From: Streptomyces cellulosae
Lineage (GTDB): Bacteria; Actinomycetota; Actinomycetes; Streptomycetales; Streptomycetaceae
Length of the DNA stretch: 64,000 bases
Direction of reading: 5' to 3'
NCBI RefSeq assembly: GCF_000721105.1
Contig: NZ_JOEV01000002.1
Coordinates: forward strand, 62,001 to 126,000
The position numbers and the translations under genes were made by a program. The notes under the pieces are model-generated. The model was not told the origin of the DNA. It searched no databases and saw nothing but the letters and a program-made list of their open reading frames with translations. Shown here in pieces: positions 25,570 to 32,989 of this stretch. Positions within the stretch are counted from its first letter, which is position 1. Each line of letters begins with the position of its first letter.

Positions 25570-25608
25570 AGAGCCCCCGGAATCGAATCGTTCGATTCTG
25601 GGGGCTCT
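25570..25608. terminator. Strong bidirectional terminator hairpin
   Basis: AGAGCCCCCGGAATCGAA, loop TCG, TTCGATTCTGGGGGCTCT: 18-bp stem with one mismatch. Sits between the plus-strand surface-protein gene and the convergent GFA gene. No long T-tract, as is common for Streptomyces terminators. Confidence 0.8.
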
Positions 25609-25668
25609 GGCGTGGGCGCTGGGACCAATCGAGGGTGCGGGAGAAGTCGCCGACCAGCGGACGAAGCG

Positions 25669-26106
25669 TCAACCGGCCGCGCTGTGCTCGGCCTCCGGCA
25701 CCGGGGGCAGCCAGTGCACGGCGTTGTCGCGGAAGGACGCGTGAATGGGCACAAGGTCTGTGCCGCTGGTGTCGTCAAGGGCGGTGACGTTGATGCCGAT
25801 CTCCGGGATGTCGCTGTCGATCGCCGCTACGCGGCTGCCACAGGTCGGGCAGAAGCCGCGCTTCGCCTCGCCCTCAAAGGTCTCGTACCAGGTCGGCTCG
25901 CTCTCGCCGGTCCAGGTGACCGTCTCGAATCCCACCCACCACATCACGGGGGTGCCGCCTAGCTTCTGACAATGCTCGCAGGCGCAGGTGTGGGGGAAAA
26001 CGGCCGGACCCCGGGTGGTGAAGCGGATGCGGCCGCACAGGCAGCCGCCGGTACGTCCCTCGGCTTCTTCGGCTCCCTGGGCGTCGGCGGCCGGGGTGGC
26101 GTTCAT
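25669..26106 (-). CDS. GFA-family zinc protein (GFA/CENP-V fold)
   Basis: 145 residues from ATG 26106, with GGAG 8-9 bases upstream; a longer start is possible. Zinc-binding Cys motifs in order: CLCG, CACEHC, then CPTCGSR near the C-terminus, with the family strand FPHTCACEHCQKLGG and the WVGFETVTWTGE segment. Named for glutathione-dependent formaldehyde-activating enzyme; most members have no proven activity. Possibly chromosomal material beside the element boundary. Confidence 0.8.
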   Translation of the reverse strand: MNATPAADAQGAEEAEGRTGGCLCGRIRFTTRGPAVFPHTCACEHCQKLGGTPVMWWVGFETVTWTGESEPTWYETFEGEAKRGFCPTCGSRVAAIDSDIPEIGINVTALDDTSGTDLVPIHASFRDNAVHWLPPVPEAEHSAAG

Positions 26107-26390
26107 CAGGTGATCTCCCAGGCGCGATGGGCAAGTTGGGCCCATCAGTGTGCCATCCGTTCCATGATCGTCAGGACGCTGCTAGCAGCTCTGGCCTGGC
26201 CCCGACCGCGGGCGCCGACTACAGAGGCGTCACGGGCCGGGCGACAAAACTGCGGCTCAGGAGCGTCCGAGGGCGCGGACGGTCCATCCGGCGTTGCGTC
26301 AGGTGTCGGCGTTCAGGGTGCCGCGGCCGTCGATAACGCGCGCGGTGGCGTCGCGGCATCGGGGCAATAGGCGCCTCGTTAGTCTGCCGC

Positions 26391-27040
26391 AGTGATCGAG
26401 CCCTCCTCTCTGCCTGGCGACTCTCCAAGCAACACCTCCGCATCTCCTACGACGAGCTCTGGGACACCCCGCAGGCTGACACGCTGGAGCGGTGGAACGT
26501 GGCCGTCCTGCACCGTCGGCGAACGCATGACGGCGGCCAGGACCCGGTGCCGAGCAGCGGCTGCGTCACCGTGAACTGCCCGTCGTGCACGGTGGAGGAC
26601 GTCGCCGTCGGGTCGATGACCTTCTATCGGGTGCATCTCGACCGCGGCCGGAACGCTTACTGGGCCATGGAGGACGAGTCCGAGGAGCTGTACGAGACCG
26701 CCCGGGTCCTCCTCGACCCGCAGACTGGTTCGTTCACCAGCGAGGTCGGCGAGCTGCTGGAGTACGTCGGCTCCGCACTGCTCGTCATGGACCGGGTGAC
26801 CCTGGAACCCCAGTGGCGCGGCCAGGGCCTGGCGGCCGTACTCGGCATCGAGGCGATCCACCGGCTCATGCCCGGCTGCCGGGCCATCGCCTGCTCACCC
26901 GGCATCACCGACCTCAGCAGCCAGCGTCTGAGGGACCGATCCGAGTGGGACCGCGTGAACGCCAAGATCGCCCAGGGGTGGGAGAATATCGGGTTCCGCC
27001 TGTACCGCGACAACATCTATGTCCTCCGACGCGGTGCCTG
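26391..27040 (+). pseudogene. GNAT-like protein remnant without a start codon
   Basis: An open frame carries RLSKQHLRISYDELWDTPQA, EELYETARVLLDPQTGSF and LEPQWRGQGLAAVLGIEAIHRLM (an acetyl-CoA loop-like RGQGLAAVL), ending NIYVLRR. The frame is open back to a stop at 26334 but has no ATG/GTG/TTG before GTG 26499, so the 5' end looks lost. After about 27040 the frame only reads the opposite strand of phage genes. Both ends are therefore truncated. Confidence 0.5.
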
Positions 27041-27126
27041 TGCAGGAGCGCGAACCCCAGAGCGGGCACCAGACCGCCGGCGAGGAGGACGTACAGGGTC
27101 AGGGTGTGGAGCGCGAGAACCTCCAT
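26914..27126 (-). pseudogene. Truncated small phage-type membrane protein
   Basis: ATG 27126 begins MEVLALHTLTLYVLLAGGLV, one hydrophobic helix, then ALLHRHRV; after this the frame runs into the opposite strand of the GNAT remnant near 27030. It starts inside the end of the coiled-coil gene, as compact phage genes do. It looks cut by the junction. Confidence 0.35.
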
Positions 27127-27352
27127 ACGAGCGGCCGTCGTTGAGTCGACCGAGGGCGATGCCCTCGACCAGATCGCTGAAGTGGTTCGCACGGTTGTGG
27201 GCTCTGATCTTTTCCCTCATCCGGCGGCTCTCGGTGAGCTTGGCCCCGGCGACGGGGCCGTGGGCCTGGGCCTGCTGGAGGGACTTCTCGGCGGCCCTCT
27301 TCGCGGTCTCCGCCTAGGGAGACACCTGCGGCTGTCTGGTGAAAGGCCACAT
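27017..27352 (-). pseudogene. Phage coiled-coil protein with an in-frame amber codon
   Basis: ATG 27352 gives MWPFTRQPQVSP, then TAG, then in the same frame AETAKRAAEKSLQQAQAHG and MREKIRAHNRANHFSDLVEG. The helix ending in NHFSDLVEG is characteristic of a small actinophage protein next to the holin. The start is 1 bp after the holin-like stop (TGAGATG). The amber codon would stop it at residue 12. Confidence 0.5.
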
Positions 27353-27353
27353 C

Positions 27354-27629
27354 TCAGGCACTCCTGGGGAGTTCGGGGTGGTGTCCGAGACCTTGGAGCA
27401 GCGCGGTGAGGGTCTTGCCCTGCTCAATGGCGACGTCCCCGCGCTCCTCGTCCTTGGCGAGCTGCTCGCGGGTGAGCTGCTGGGCCTCGCGCTCCTTCTC
27501 GAACGCCTCGCGCCATTTGTCCCTGTCCGCCGTGAGGTCGTTCATGACGTACTTCGGGACGATGACGCCGAGGATCAGCAGGACGACGACCACGCCGGCG
27601 ATGCCGTACTGGGCGAACTGGCCGATCAT
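27354..27629 (-). CDS. Holin-like phage membrane protein
   Basis: 91 residues. One N-terminal membrane helix (about 8-28, YGIAGVVVVLLILGVIVPKYV), then a charged coiled-coil (WREAFEKEREAQQLTREQLAKDEERGD). This plan is common for lysis-module proteins of actinophages. No endolysin gene remains nearby. It is followed on the same strand by the broken coiled-coil gene. Confidence 0.55.
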   Translation of the reverse strand: MIGQFAQYGIAGVVVVLLILGVIVPKYVMNDLTADRDKWREAFEKEREAQQLTREQLAKDEERGDVAIEQGKTLTALLQGLGHHPELPRSA

Positions 27630-27751
27630 CTTGCCGACGTCGGTACCGCCCGAGTCCTCGGCGGCGAATCTGAGCAGCTCGGGGAGGAGTAACGGGACCT
27701 CCTAGCGGGGTGTGCGCAGGAAGGTCCGGCGCGGTTCTGGACATGCGAGAG

Positions 27752-27774
27752 GCCCCGACTCAAGGAGCCGGGGC
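27752..27774 (-). terminator. Hairpin after the first HEPN gene
   Basis: GCCCCG..CTC-AAG-GAG..CGGGGC: a stem of two parts with a short loop, 14 bp beyond the end of the HEPN gene. Confidence 0.55.
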
Positions 27775-27787
27775 TTCGCAGAGATGA

Positions 27788-28705
27788 TCAGTCAGCCGTC
27801 TTTTTACGCAATTCCATCGTGAACGGGATGATCGATCCCTTAGGGATTGATTCAGGTTCGACGATCGAGCGGACAGCTGCCAACTCTTCCGGCCCGCTCA
27901 CCTCAAACATGCAGAGTGAGCAGCTGATGCTGTTGGCAATGTATGTCGACTTGTCGTGAGCCAGTTCAACTGGCTTGAAGGCGACCCGAGCCTGACCCCC
28001 ACAGGCAGCGCACCCGCCGTTGATGGTCGAGAACACGACGTGACCCTCCATAGTGAACTCAACTAGCGACCCCGGGCCCTCGTAATTCGGCCGGGGCGGT
28101 GCCTTCAGCGCCCGCTTCCTGACCGCTGCGGGCAAACCCTCAAACCGATCCTGAATGGAGTGTCGGGCTTGGGCGATGCGGAGTTGGATGTCGCGGAAGA
28201 GCTGATCCTCCTGCTCGTTCACAGCAGCCATGATCGCTTCTGTCCATCGTCCCCAGAAGGCGCTTAGCGGCTTGCCGAGATCATTGAGCAGCGTCTCGAT
28301 CGTCCGAGTGAGGGGAGAGATCATCCCCTTGCCTTCACGGCTGTCGCTGGAGGCATGGGCAACCCCGTTTCGCAGCTCGATCAAGAGATCAAGCCGGGTA
28401 TCCGCCTCCAGTACTTTGATCTTACGAAGACGCGTGATGGCGTCATTCGCCCCGACGGTGCGGACTTTTCCTACGTCTTTGAGGGTGAGGTGGCCACCCA
28501 AGTAGAGCATCATGTCTGCATTGCGGAGTTCTGCAATGTAGATCGGATTCTTCGAGACCAGGACCGCCTTGGCGAGCCGCTCAATGGCAACACCGGCGTG
28601 GAGGGCGAACCAGTCGTACTCTGCGCGGCCATGATCATCCATGGCCTTGTGAGCGGCTTCCTTGGCACCCTCGTAGAAGCTCTCGAACGAGAGCGAATCG
28701 TCCAT
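27788..28705 (-). CDS. HEPN-like protein with C-terminal zinc ribbon (copy 1)
   Basis: 305 residues from ATG 28705. HEPN-like helical domain (about 1-200) with the RNase-type motif R112-NGVA-H117 (RxxxxH) preceded by LIEL. The C-terminal part has CAACGG (about 222-227) and CSLC (about 267-270), a Cys4 ribbon. The N-terminus MDDSLSFES is identical to that of the neighbour 28794-29759; the two differ elsewhere. No ribosome site; TACCGT stands six bases before the start. HEPN RxxxxH proteins are often RNases in toxin or abortive-infection systems (established); this pair is not a family I can name. Confidence 0.7.
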   Translation of the reverse strand: MDDSLSFESFYEGAKEAAHKAMDDHGRAEYDWFALHAGVAIERLAKAVLVSKNPIYIAELRNADMMLYLGGHLTLKDVGKVRTVGANDAITRLRKIKVLEADTRLDLLIELRNGVAHASSDSREGKGMISPLTRTIETLLNDLGKPLSAFWGRWTEAIMAAVNEQEDQLFRDIQLRIAQARHSIQDRFEGLPAAVRKRALKAPPRPNYEGPGSLVEFTMEGHVVFSTINGGCAACGGQARVAFKPVELAHDKSTYIANSISCSLCMFEVSGPEELAAVRSIVEPESIPKGSIIPFTMELRKKTAD

Positions 28706-28711
28706 GAAGGG

Positions 28712-28717
28712 ACGGTA
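28712..28717 (-). promoter_or_regulatory. -10 element of a leaderless promoter (HEPN copy 1)
   Basis: TACCGT, then six bases, then ATG. Spacing places the transcription start at or very near the start codon, so the message would be leaderless. Confidence 0.5.
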
Positions 28718-28749
28718 GCGGCGCCTGTACTGCCGGGGCGATCGAATTG

Positions 28750-28784
28750 AAGGTCCCGGCCCCAACTCGCGGAGTCGGGACCTT
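28750..28784 (-). terminator. Hairpin between the two HEPN genes
   Basis: AAGGTCCCG ... ACTC-GCG-GAGT-CGGGACCTT, a long stem with a small internal asymmetry, directly after the stop of HEPN copy 2 and before the promoter of copy 1. Confidence 0.6.
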
Positions 28785-28793
28785 CCGGGTGAA

Positions 28794-29759
28794 TCATGAA
28801 CCATCCGGCGGTGACTGTTGGGCCTGGGCGGCGGCTTCCGCCTCGATTTTTGCCATCCAATCGTTCAATTGCACTTCAATCACCGGTAGGGGGAGGTCAG
28901 GCATCTTCACGTCCATGACGTCGATCCCGGTCGCGTCCATCTGCTCGATGGTCGACAGAGGCAACGTGCACAGGCTGCATCCGTATCCCGCGTAAGCAGC
29001 ACGGCGTTCAGCACGGCTGGCATCGCCCAAACGGCTCAAGACCAGCAACACGATTGCGTTCGGGTTGTCGCATGCGGGGCAGGCGATCCGCCCGAAAATG
29101 ACAGGACCCTCCATAGAGGTTGGGAACCCGGGGATGCCTCCAAGGGCCGCCTCGTCCTTCAGGAGTTGTACTGCCGTATCTGGAAGCCGCGCAACGCGCT
29201 CTGCGTAGCGGTGACGGGCCTGCTCAATGGCGCGCTTGACGTCGCGTTCGACCCGTTCGAGCTGGTCGTTCAGAGAGATGTCGATCATGGGCTTCCATGC
29301 GCCCCAGTAGTCGGCGGAGTCCAACCCGAGGTGCGTCAGCAACGCATTGGTCGTACGGCCGAAGGTAGCCAGGACTTCCGCGCTGTCCGATTCAGTGGGG
29401 CCGAGGTGGACGACACCGTTGCGCAACTCGATCAGATCGTCCAGCGCTGTGTCCTTGGGCAGCCAACTCGCCGACCGTATGCGTAGGAGAGCCGCCGTGG
29501 CGCTCACGGTGCGTAGCCGTTCCCCATATGGCCGGAGGCCGGCGAAGTGAAGGAGTGCACGGTCGTCCTTGACGGCGGCCGTCTCCATCAGCAGTACGGG
29601 GTTGGTCTTGGCCAGCGCCGCCTTCATCAGGCGCTCGATGCTGACACCCGTGTGCAGGACGAACACTTCGTCGTCCTGGTCGCGGTGTGCTTGGAGCGCC
29701 AGTCCGGCGAACTTCTTCGCCCCGGCAAGCAGGCTCTCGAACGAGAGCGAATCGTCCAT
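28794..29759 (-). CDS. HEPN-like protein with C-terminal zinc ribbon (copy 2)
   Basis: 321 residues from ATG 29759. Same plan as copy 1: R113-NGVV-H118 after LIEL, and two Cys pairs, CPACDN (about 228-233) and CSLC (about 265-268). It adds a 50-residue acidic/Gln tail. Upstream DNA is also shared: 29766-29810 matches 28712-28757 at most positions (ACGGTA, CTGTAC, GATCGAATTGA), so gene and promoter were duplicated together. Leaderless arrangement as for copy 1. Confidence 0.7.
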   Translation of the reverse strand: MDDSLSFESLLAGAKKFAGLALQAHRDQDDEVFVLHTGVSIERLMKAALAKTNPVLLMETAAVKDDRALLHFAGLRPYGERLRTVSATAALLRIRSASWLPKDTALDDLIELRNGVVHLGPTESDSAEVLATFGRTTNALLTHLGLDSADYWGAWKPMIDISLNDQLERVERDVKRAIEQARHRYAERVARLPDTAVQLLKDEAALGGIPGFPTSMEGPVIFGRIACPACDNPNAIVLLVLSRLGDASRAERRAAYAGYGCSLCTLPLSTIEQMDATGIDVMDVKMPDLPLPVIEVQLNDWMAKIEAEAAAQAQQSPPDGS

Positions 29760-29765
29760 GGATGG

Positions 29766-29771
29766 ACGGTA
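29766..29771 (-). promoter_or_regulatory. -10 element of a leaderless promoter (HEPN copy 2)
   Basis: TACCGT six bases before ATG 29759, the same hexamer and spacing as copy 1. Confidence 0.5.
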
Positions 29772-29839
29772 ACCGCCCCTGTACTACAGGCGCGATCGAA
29801 TTGAGAGACCCGGTTGTTCTACTGCCGTCTCAGCACGAC

Positions 29840-30616
29840 TTACAGCCGCGGGAAAGGCCGCTTCACCTCGCTGAGGGGGTCGGCGAAGGCGTCGAACTCG
29901 CTGGCCCTCTTCATGGCGAGCGGAGGCCAGGAGAACGTCTCCCGTACGGGCCACAGCGACTGTACGTACGGGGAGAAGTCTCCGTGCCCGATTTCGTACC
30001 GCAGCCCCTTGGGGCCGGCGGCCAGGAGCTGGAGCACTGCATAGCCGATCCGCATGGTCACCACGGTTGCCCAGCGGTCGAACTCCTGCCCGTCGTCTGT
30101 CCGGTCTCGATTCCTGCTCGGCATGGAGCGGTGTTCGATGGGGCTCGGGCCGTTGAAGTACTGGGGCTGCATCATGTAGGCGCAGAACACCTTCATCTCG
30201 TCGGCAGGTGCCCGATCCCGGTATAGGTCCGTGAAGAGTTCGGCGGGTACGAGGGGCGGCTCCTGGGCGTGAAAGACCTGGCACATCAGCGCCGTCTTGA
30301 CGGTCCAGGTCGCCAACACCTGTTGCGCCTCGGGCGACAGCTCCGTGATCTCGCCCTTGATCATGGGGAGCAGGTAAGGCTGTACTCGTGCTTCGAGGAC
30401 ACTCATCCAGCCACTGTTGCAGGGCTCGCACACGGCCTTGACCTGCGTTGTCAGCAAGCGGCCAGAGTGTCGTCGCGGACCGTCGTGATCCGAGTGGGAG
30501 ACCATGATCGCCCGCTCAGTAGGCGGGGCCTCAGGGAATCCCTTGGCCAACCAGCGGGGATAGACGTGCTCGTTGGTTACGGGCGTACCGCCGCAGAACA
30601 CACAGGAACGGGCCAT
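29840..30616 (-). CDS. HNH-type (treble-clef) protein
   Basis: 258 residues from ATG 30616. C5-VF-C8 and E16-H17-VYPRW, then C63-EP-C66-N67-SGWM: the CxxC ... EH ... CxxCN arrangement of the HNH/McrA-like treble clef. The remaining about 190 residues are an unknown domain. Likely a metal-dependent nuclease, possibly defensive; whether it cuts DNA is unproven. Sits between the tail-fibre remnant and the HEPN pair. Confidence 0.7.
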   Translation of the reverse strand: MARSCVFCGGTPVTNEHVYPRWLAKGFPEAPPTERAIMVSHSDHDGPRRHSGRLLTTQVKAVCEPCNSGWMSVLEARVQPYLLPMIKGEITELSPEAQQVLATWTVKTALMCQVFHAQEPPLVPAELFTDLYRDRAPADEMKVFCAYMMQPQYFNGPSPIEHRSMPSRNRDRTDDGQEFDRWATVVTMRIGYAVLQLLAAGPKGLRYEIGHGDFSPYVQSLWPVRETFSWPPLAMKRASEFDAFADPLSEVKRPFPRL

Positions 30617-30622
30617 GTGGCG

Positions 30623-30628
30623 ACGATA
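30623..30628 (-). promoter_or_regulatory. -10 element of a leaderless promoter (HNH gene)
   Basis: TATCGT, six bases, then ATG 30616; no ribosome site. Same geometry as the HEPN genes. Confidence 0.5.
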
Positions 30629-30715
30629 TCCGTCGTTGGGAATTCGAGTTCAGAATTGTTGGAGCCCAGCCTTGGGACGGCCACACCCAGGAACTCCCCG
30701 AGGCCGGGGGCGTGT

Positions 30716-30913
30716 TCAGGACTCGTGCGAGTGCCCGTGGGCCTCGTCGGCGTCCTCGTGCGGCTGCGTGTGGCCGTGCTCCGCCTCGGGGGCGAGCTTG
30801 GCCTTGAGAGCGGCGTTCTCAGCCTCCAGAGCCTCCGCGTGGCGCCGGGTGAAGTGCAGCTCCACGACGGTGTCCTTCAGCTCCTGGACGAGCTGCTCAG
30901 CGGTCATCTGCAT
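30716..30913 (-). CDS. Small phage coiled-coil protein
   Basis: 65 residues; ATG 30913 with GGGAG six to seven bases upstream. Helical (TAEQLVQELKDTVVELHF, ALEAENAALKAKLA), then a His/Glu/Asp-rich tail (HGHTQPHEDADEAHGHSHE) that could bind metal. It follows the tail-fibre remnant by 29 bp, as in phage late operons. Confidence 0.55.
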   Translation of the reverse strand: MQMTAEQLVQELKDTVVELHFTRRHAEALEAENAALKAKLAPEAEHGHTQPHEDADEAHGHSHES

Positions 30914-30942
30914 GATCTTCTCCCGGGTGTGGTTCAGCCCGG

Positions 30943-31455
30943 TCAGGCCGGGGCGAAGTTGGTGACGGTGCCGGACGTGCCCTTGTACTTCAAGGCTCCG
31001 GCCTCGACCCAGAGGTTTCCGCCACCGGTGGGATTGGTGGTCGGGGCTGTGGTGGCGTTCTTGATCGAGATGACGACACCGGAGCTTCCGCCAAGGTCTG
31101 CCGACGTGGATCCGAGCTGGAGGGCGCCGGTGAAGAACGCCGTGGCGCGGTGGACGCTGTTGCCGGAGGCGTTCACCTCGAAGCGCGCGTTACCGCCAGA
31201 GTCCTTGCACAGGATCATCTGTTGGGCACCGGAGGAGTTGGCCGTCATGGCCAGACCCACGGTGGAGTCGTCAGCCTGAACGATCTCGACACGACCGGCT
31301 GGCGTGGAGCCCGTGCCGACACCGATGCCGACACGACCCGTCCCCGTACGTCCCCTGCGTGCCGGAGTTCGTCGGATGAAGGGCCTCGCGATCCTCGACC
31401 CGAAGGCGCCCGGCGGCTTCCGGAAAGCCTCGTACGGTCCCGTGGTGGAGGGCAA
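30943..31455 (-). CDS. Phage tail-fibre C-terminal domain, 5'-truncated
   Basis: From about residue 38 on it reads GRVGIGVGTGSTPAGRVEIVQ, then DSTVGLAMTANSSG, GALQLGSTSADLGGSSGVV and NPTGGGNLWVEAGALKYKGTSGTVTNF, the beta-repeat style of actinophage tail or baseplate fibres. Residues before that look like unrelated sequence, and the join near 31350 marks loss of the 5' part. No tail genes remain upstream. Confidence 0.6.
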   Translation of the reverse strand: MPSTTGPYEAFRKPPGAFGSRIARPFIRRTPARRGRTGTGRVGIGVGTGSTPAGRVEIVQADDSTVGLAMTANSSGAQQMILCKDSGGNARFEVNASGNSVHRATAFFTGALQLGSTSADLGGSSGVVISIKNATTAPTTNPTGGGNLWVEAGALKYKGTSGTVTNFAPA

Positions 31456-31690
31456 GCCCCTCAGGTCCCCGGCGATGCGGAAGCTCGTCCAGGGCCTCGT
31501 CAGGGACCAGATGGCCTTCGCCGAGCGGGAGCCTTCAGGAAGCCGCTTGGGTCCAGGCCCAGTTGGCCACGGCTCCCCCTCTGACGGCCTCCCAGACCCG
31601 GATGCTCCGCAGGGTCAAGACCGAGCTGACCCGCTCAGAAGTGAGCGCCAACTCCCGCGTGTGGTCTAGCGTTTGCCCTTCTGATCCAGG
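31456..31690 (+). other. Scar sequence with a short coding-like remnant
   Basis: A plus frame from ATG 31376 reads GLAILDPKAPGGFRKASYGP and MRKLVQGLVRDQMAFA, then QLATAPPLTASQTRMLRRVK in another frame at 31559-31615. It looks like the eroded C-terminus of a gene I cannot name. The last piece is repeated at 32078-32140. A TAGCGT at 31669-31674 may be the -10 of the next gene. Confidence 0.35.
31592..31610 (+). repeat. Direct repeat, copy 1 (QTRMLR segment)
   Basis: CCAGACCCGGATGCTCCGC is identical to 32108-32126; GTTGGCCAC lies upstream of both copies. A weaker relative at 35370-35410 encodes QSRMVRRVKADLT. Confidence 0.6.
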
Positions 31691-31993
31691 ATGACGGAGG
31701 GGCACGCGGTGATCGGTCTGAAGAAAGCCATCCAGGCGACGTACGACGAGCTGACGGCAGCCGCCCACAGCAACATGGGCGGCGAATCCATGCGCTTCCG
31801 GTACAGCAGCATCGAGCTGGAGATGACCGTTGCCATGAGCGACTCCAAGGAGCGCCAGGGCGGCGTGAAGATCTGGGTCCTGGACGGCTTCCGTAAGCGC
31901 ATTCGCGGCAAAACCTCGACTCACACGGTTCGCGTTACCATCGAACCGGTGAACAGCGCTGGAGACCCGCTCGCCTACACGGTTCAGGAGTGA
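31691..31993 (+). CDS. Trypco2-family protein
   Basis: 100 residues from ATG 31691. Pattern IGLKKAIQATYDELTAAA, MRFRYSSIELEMTVAM, GVKIWVLDGF, HTVRVTIEPVNSAGDPL is that of trypsin-co-occurring domain 2, a small beta-rich domain usually encoded near or fused to trypsin-like proteases of bacterial conflict systems. No protease gene is nearby, so it is an orphan. Both flanks carry the QTRMLR repeat. Confidence 0.65.
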   Translation: MTEGHAVIGLKKAIQATYDELTAAAHSNMGGESMRFRYSSIELEMTVAMSDSKERQGGVKIWVLDGFRKRIRGKTSTHTVRVTIEPVNSAGDPLAYTVQE

Positions 31994-32107
31994 TCACTTC
32001 CAGATAGCCTCGGCACGGCCCGGGTTCCAGACGCTGAAGGGCCAGATCACGGGGGTGGATCAGGGCGCGGTACGGCGGTTGGCCACAACGTCACTGCTAA
32101 TGGCCCA

Positions 32108-32126
32108 CCAGACCCGGATGCTCCGC
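32108..32126 (+). repeat. Direct repeat, copy 2 (QTRMLR segment)
   Basis: Identical 19-mer to 31592-31610, 516 bp away. In frame it encodes LLMAHQTRMLRWAKRDLVKR. Together the two flank the Trypco2 gene. Confidence 0.6.
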
Positions 32127-32176
32127 TGGGCGAAACGGGATCTAGTCAAGCGTGTTCGACCCGACCGAATTGGATC

Positions 32177-32839
32177 TCAGATGTTCTGAGCGTCGTCCGG
32201 AAGTTCCCGGTGGCCGCGAGGAGGTACTGGGAGGGCTCGTATGTGGATACCGAACCGCTTAAGCGCGAGCAGGTATGTCTCGTTCAGGTATACACGAGCC
32301 TTGTCTGCGTCTTCGATCATTGTGGTGACCGTCGTGATATCCGGCTGCCGGGCCGGCTGCCCGATCTGGATGCTCAGAGGCGGCATAGGGAGGTTGCCGC
32401 GAAGGGTCTCCTGAAGCCGGTGTATGTAGCGCTCCAGCTCTCGTCCTGCCTCTATGGCGAGGCCGTTGAACGTGAGCGCCCCCGAACCAACATGTATGAG
32501 AGCGCGACTTGCGTTGGCCTGAGCTTCGTACGATTTCTGCGTCAGTGCTGCCAGCCGATCCTGGAATTGTTGCTCGTCGACATGTTTACCGCGGGACAGC
32601 GCGTGCAGGGTGTCCTGGAGGAAGACGATCACGTCTCGCCCTGTGATGCGTATCTGGATGCCAAGCTCAAGGGCTTCTTCGATCTTCTTCTCGCGGACTT
32701 CCGTTTCGCGATCATTGCTGTTCCTCTTCGCTGCCGCAAGCGAAGACCAGCCGGTGAGTCCTGCTCCGATGATTGCCCCGACCAATCCGCATATGGCCTC
32801 CCACATGAGGACAGGGTCCCAGCGGGGTTGCGCTAGCAC
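32177..32839 (-). CDS. Membrane-anchored helical protein, unknown function
   Basis: Up to 220 residues. A membrane helix near the start (EAICGLVGAIIGAGLTGW), then basic AAAKRNSNDRETEVREKKI and long helices (FLQDTLHALSRGKHVDEQQFQDRLAAL). An ATG at 32806 gives a tighter start than GTG 32839; neither has a clear ribosome site. Similar single-TM helical proteins occur as orphan genes in phage-rich islands. No motif. Confidence 0.55.
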   Translation of the reverse strand: MLAQPRWDPVLMWEAICGLVGAIIGAGLTGWSSLAAAKRNSNDRETEVREKKIEEALELGIQIRITGRDVIVFLQDTLHALSRGKHVDEQQFQDRLAALTQKSYEAQANASRALIHVGSGALTFNGLAIEAGRELERYIHRLQETLRGNLPMPPLSIQIGQPARQPDITTVTTMIEDADKARVYLNETYLLALKRFGIHIRALPVPPRGHRELPDDAQNI

Positions 32840-32989
32840 CAGAGCACGTCGCGGCCGTTAGACCGTATGAAGCATCGGTAGCCGTGGCCGTTCGGGAGTC
32901 GAAGACCGATGCCTCTCGCGTAAGTTGACGCGGGTTGCCCTCCGGTGGGCACGGTGGCGGGTAGTGCCGCAATTACCGGGACGCACCGG

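Noticed and set aside
26499-27317. A 272-residue acetyltransferase
   Set aside because: The last about 95 residues are the reverse strand of phage genes and the 5' end has no start; treated as a remnant.
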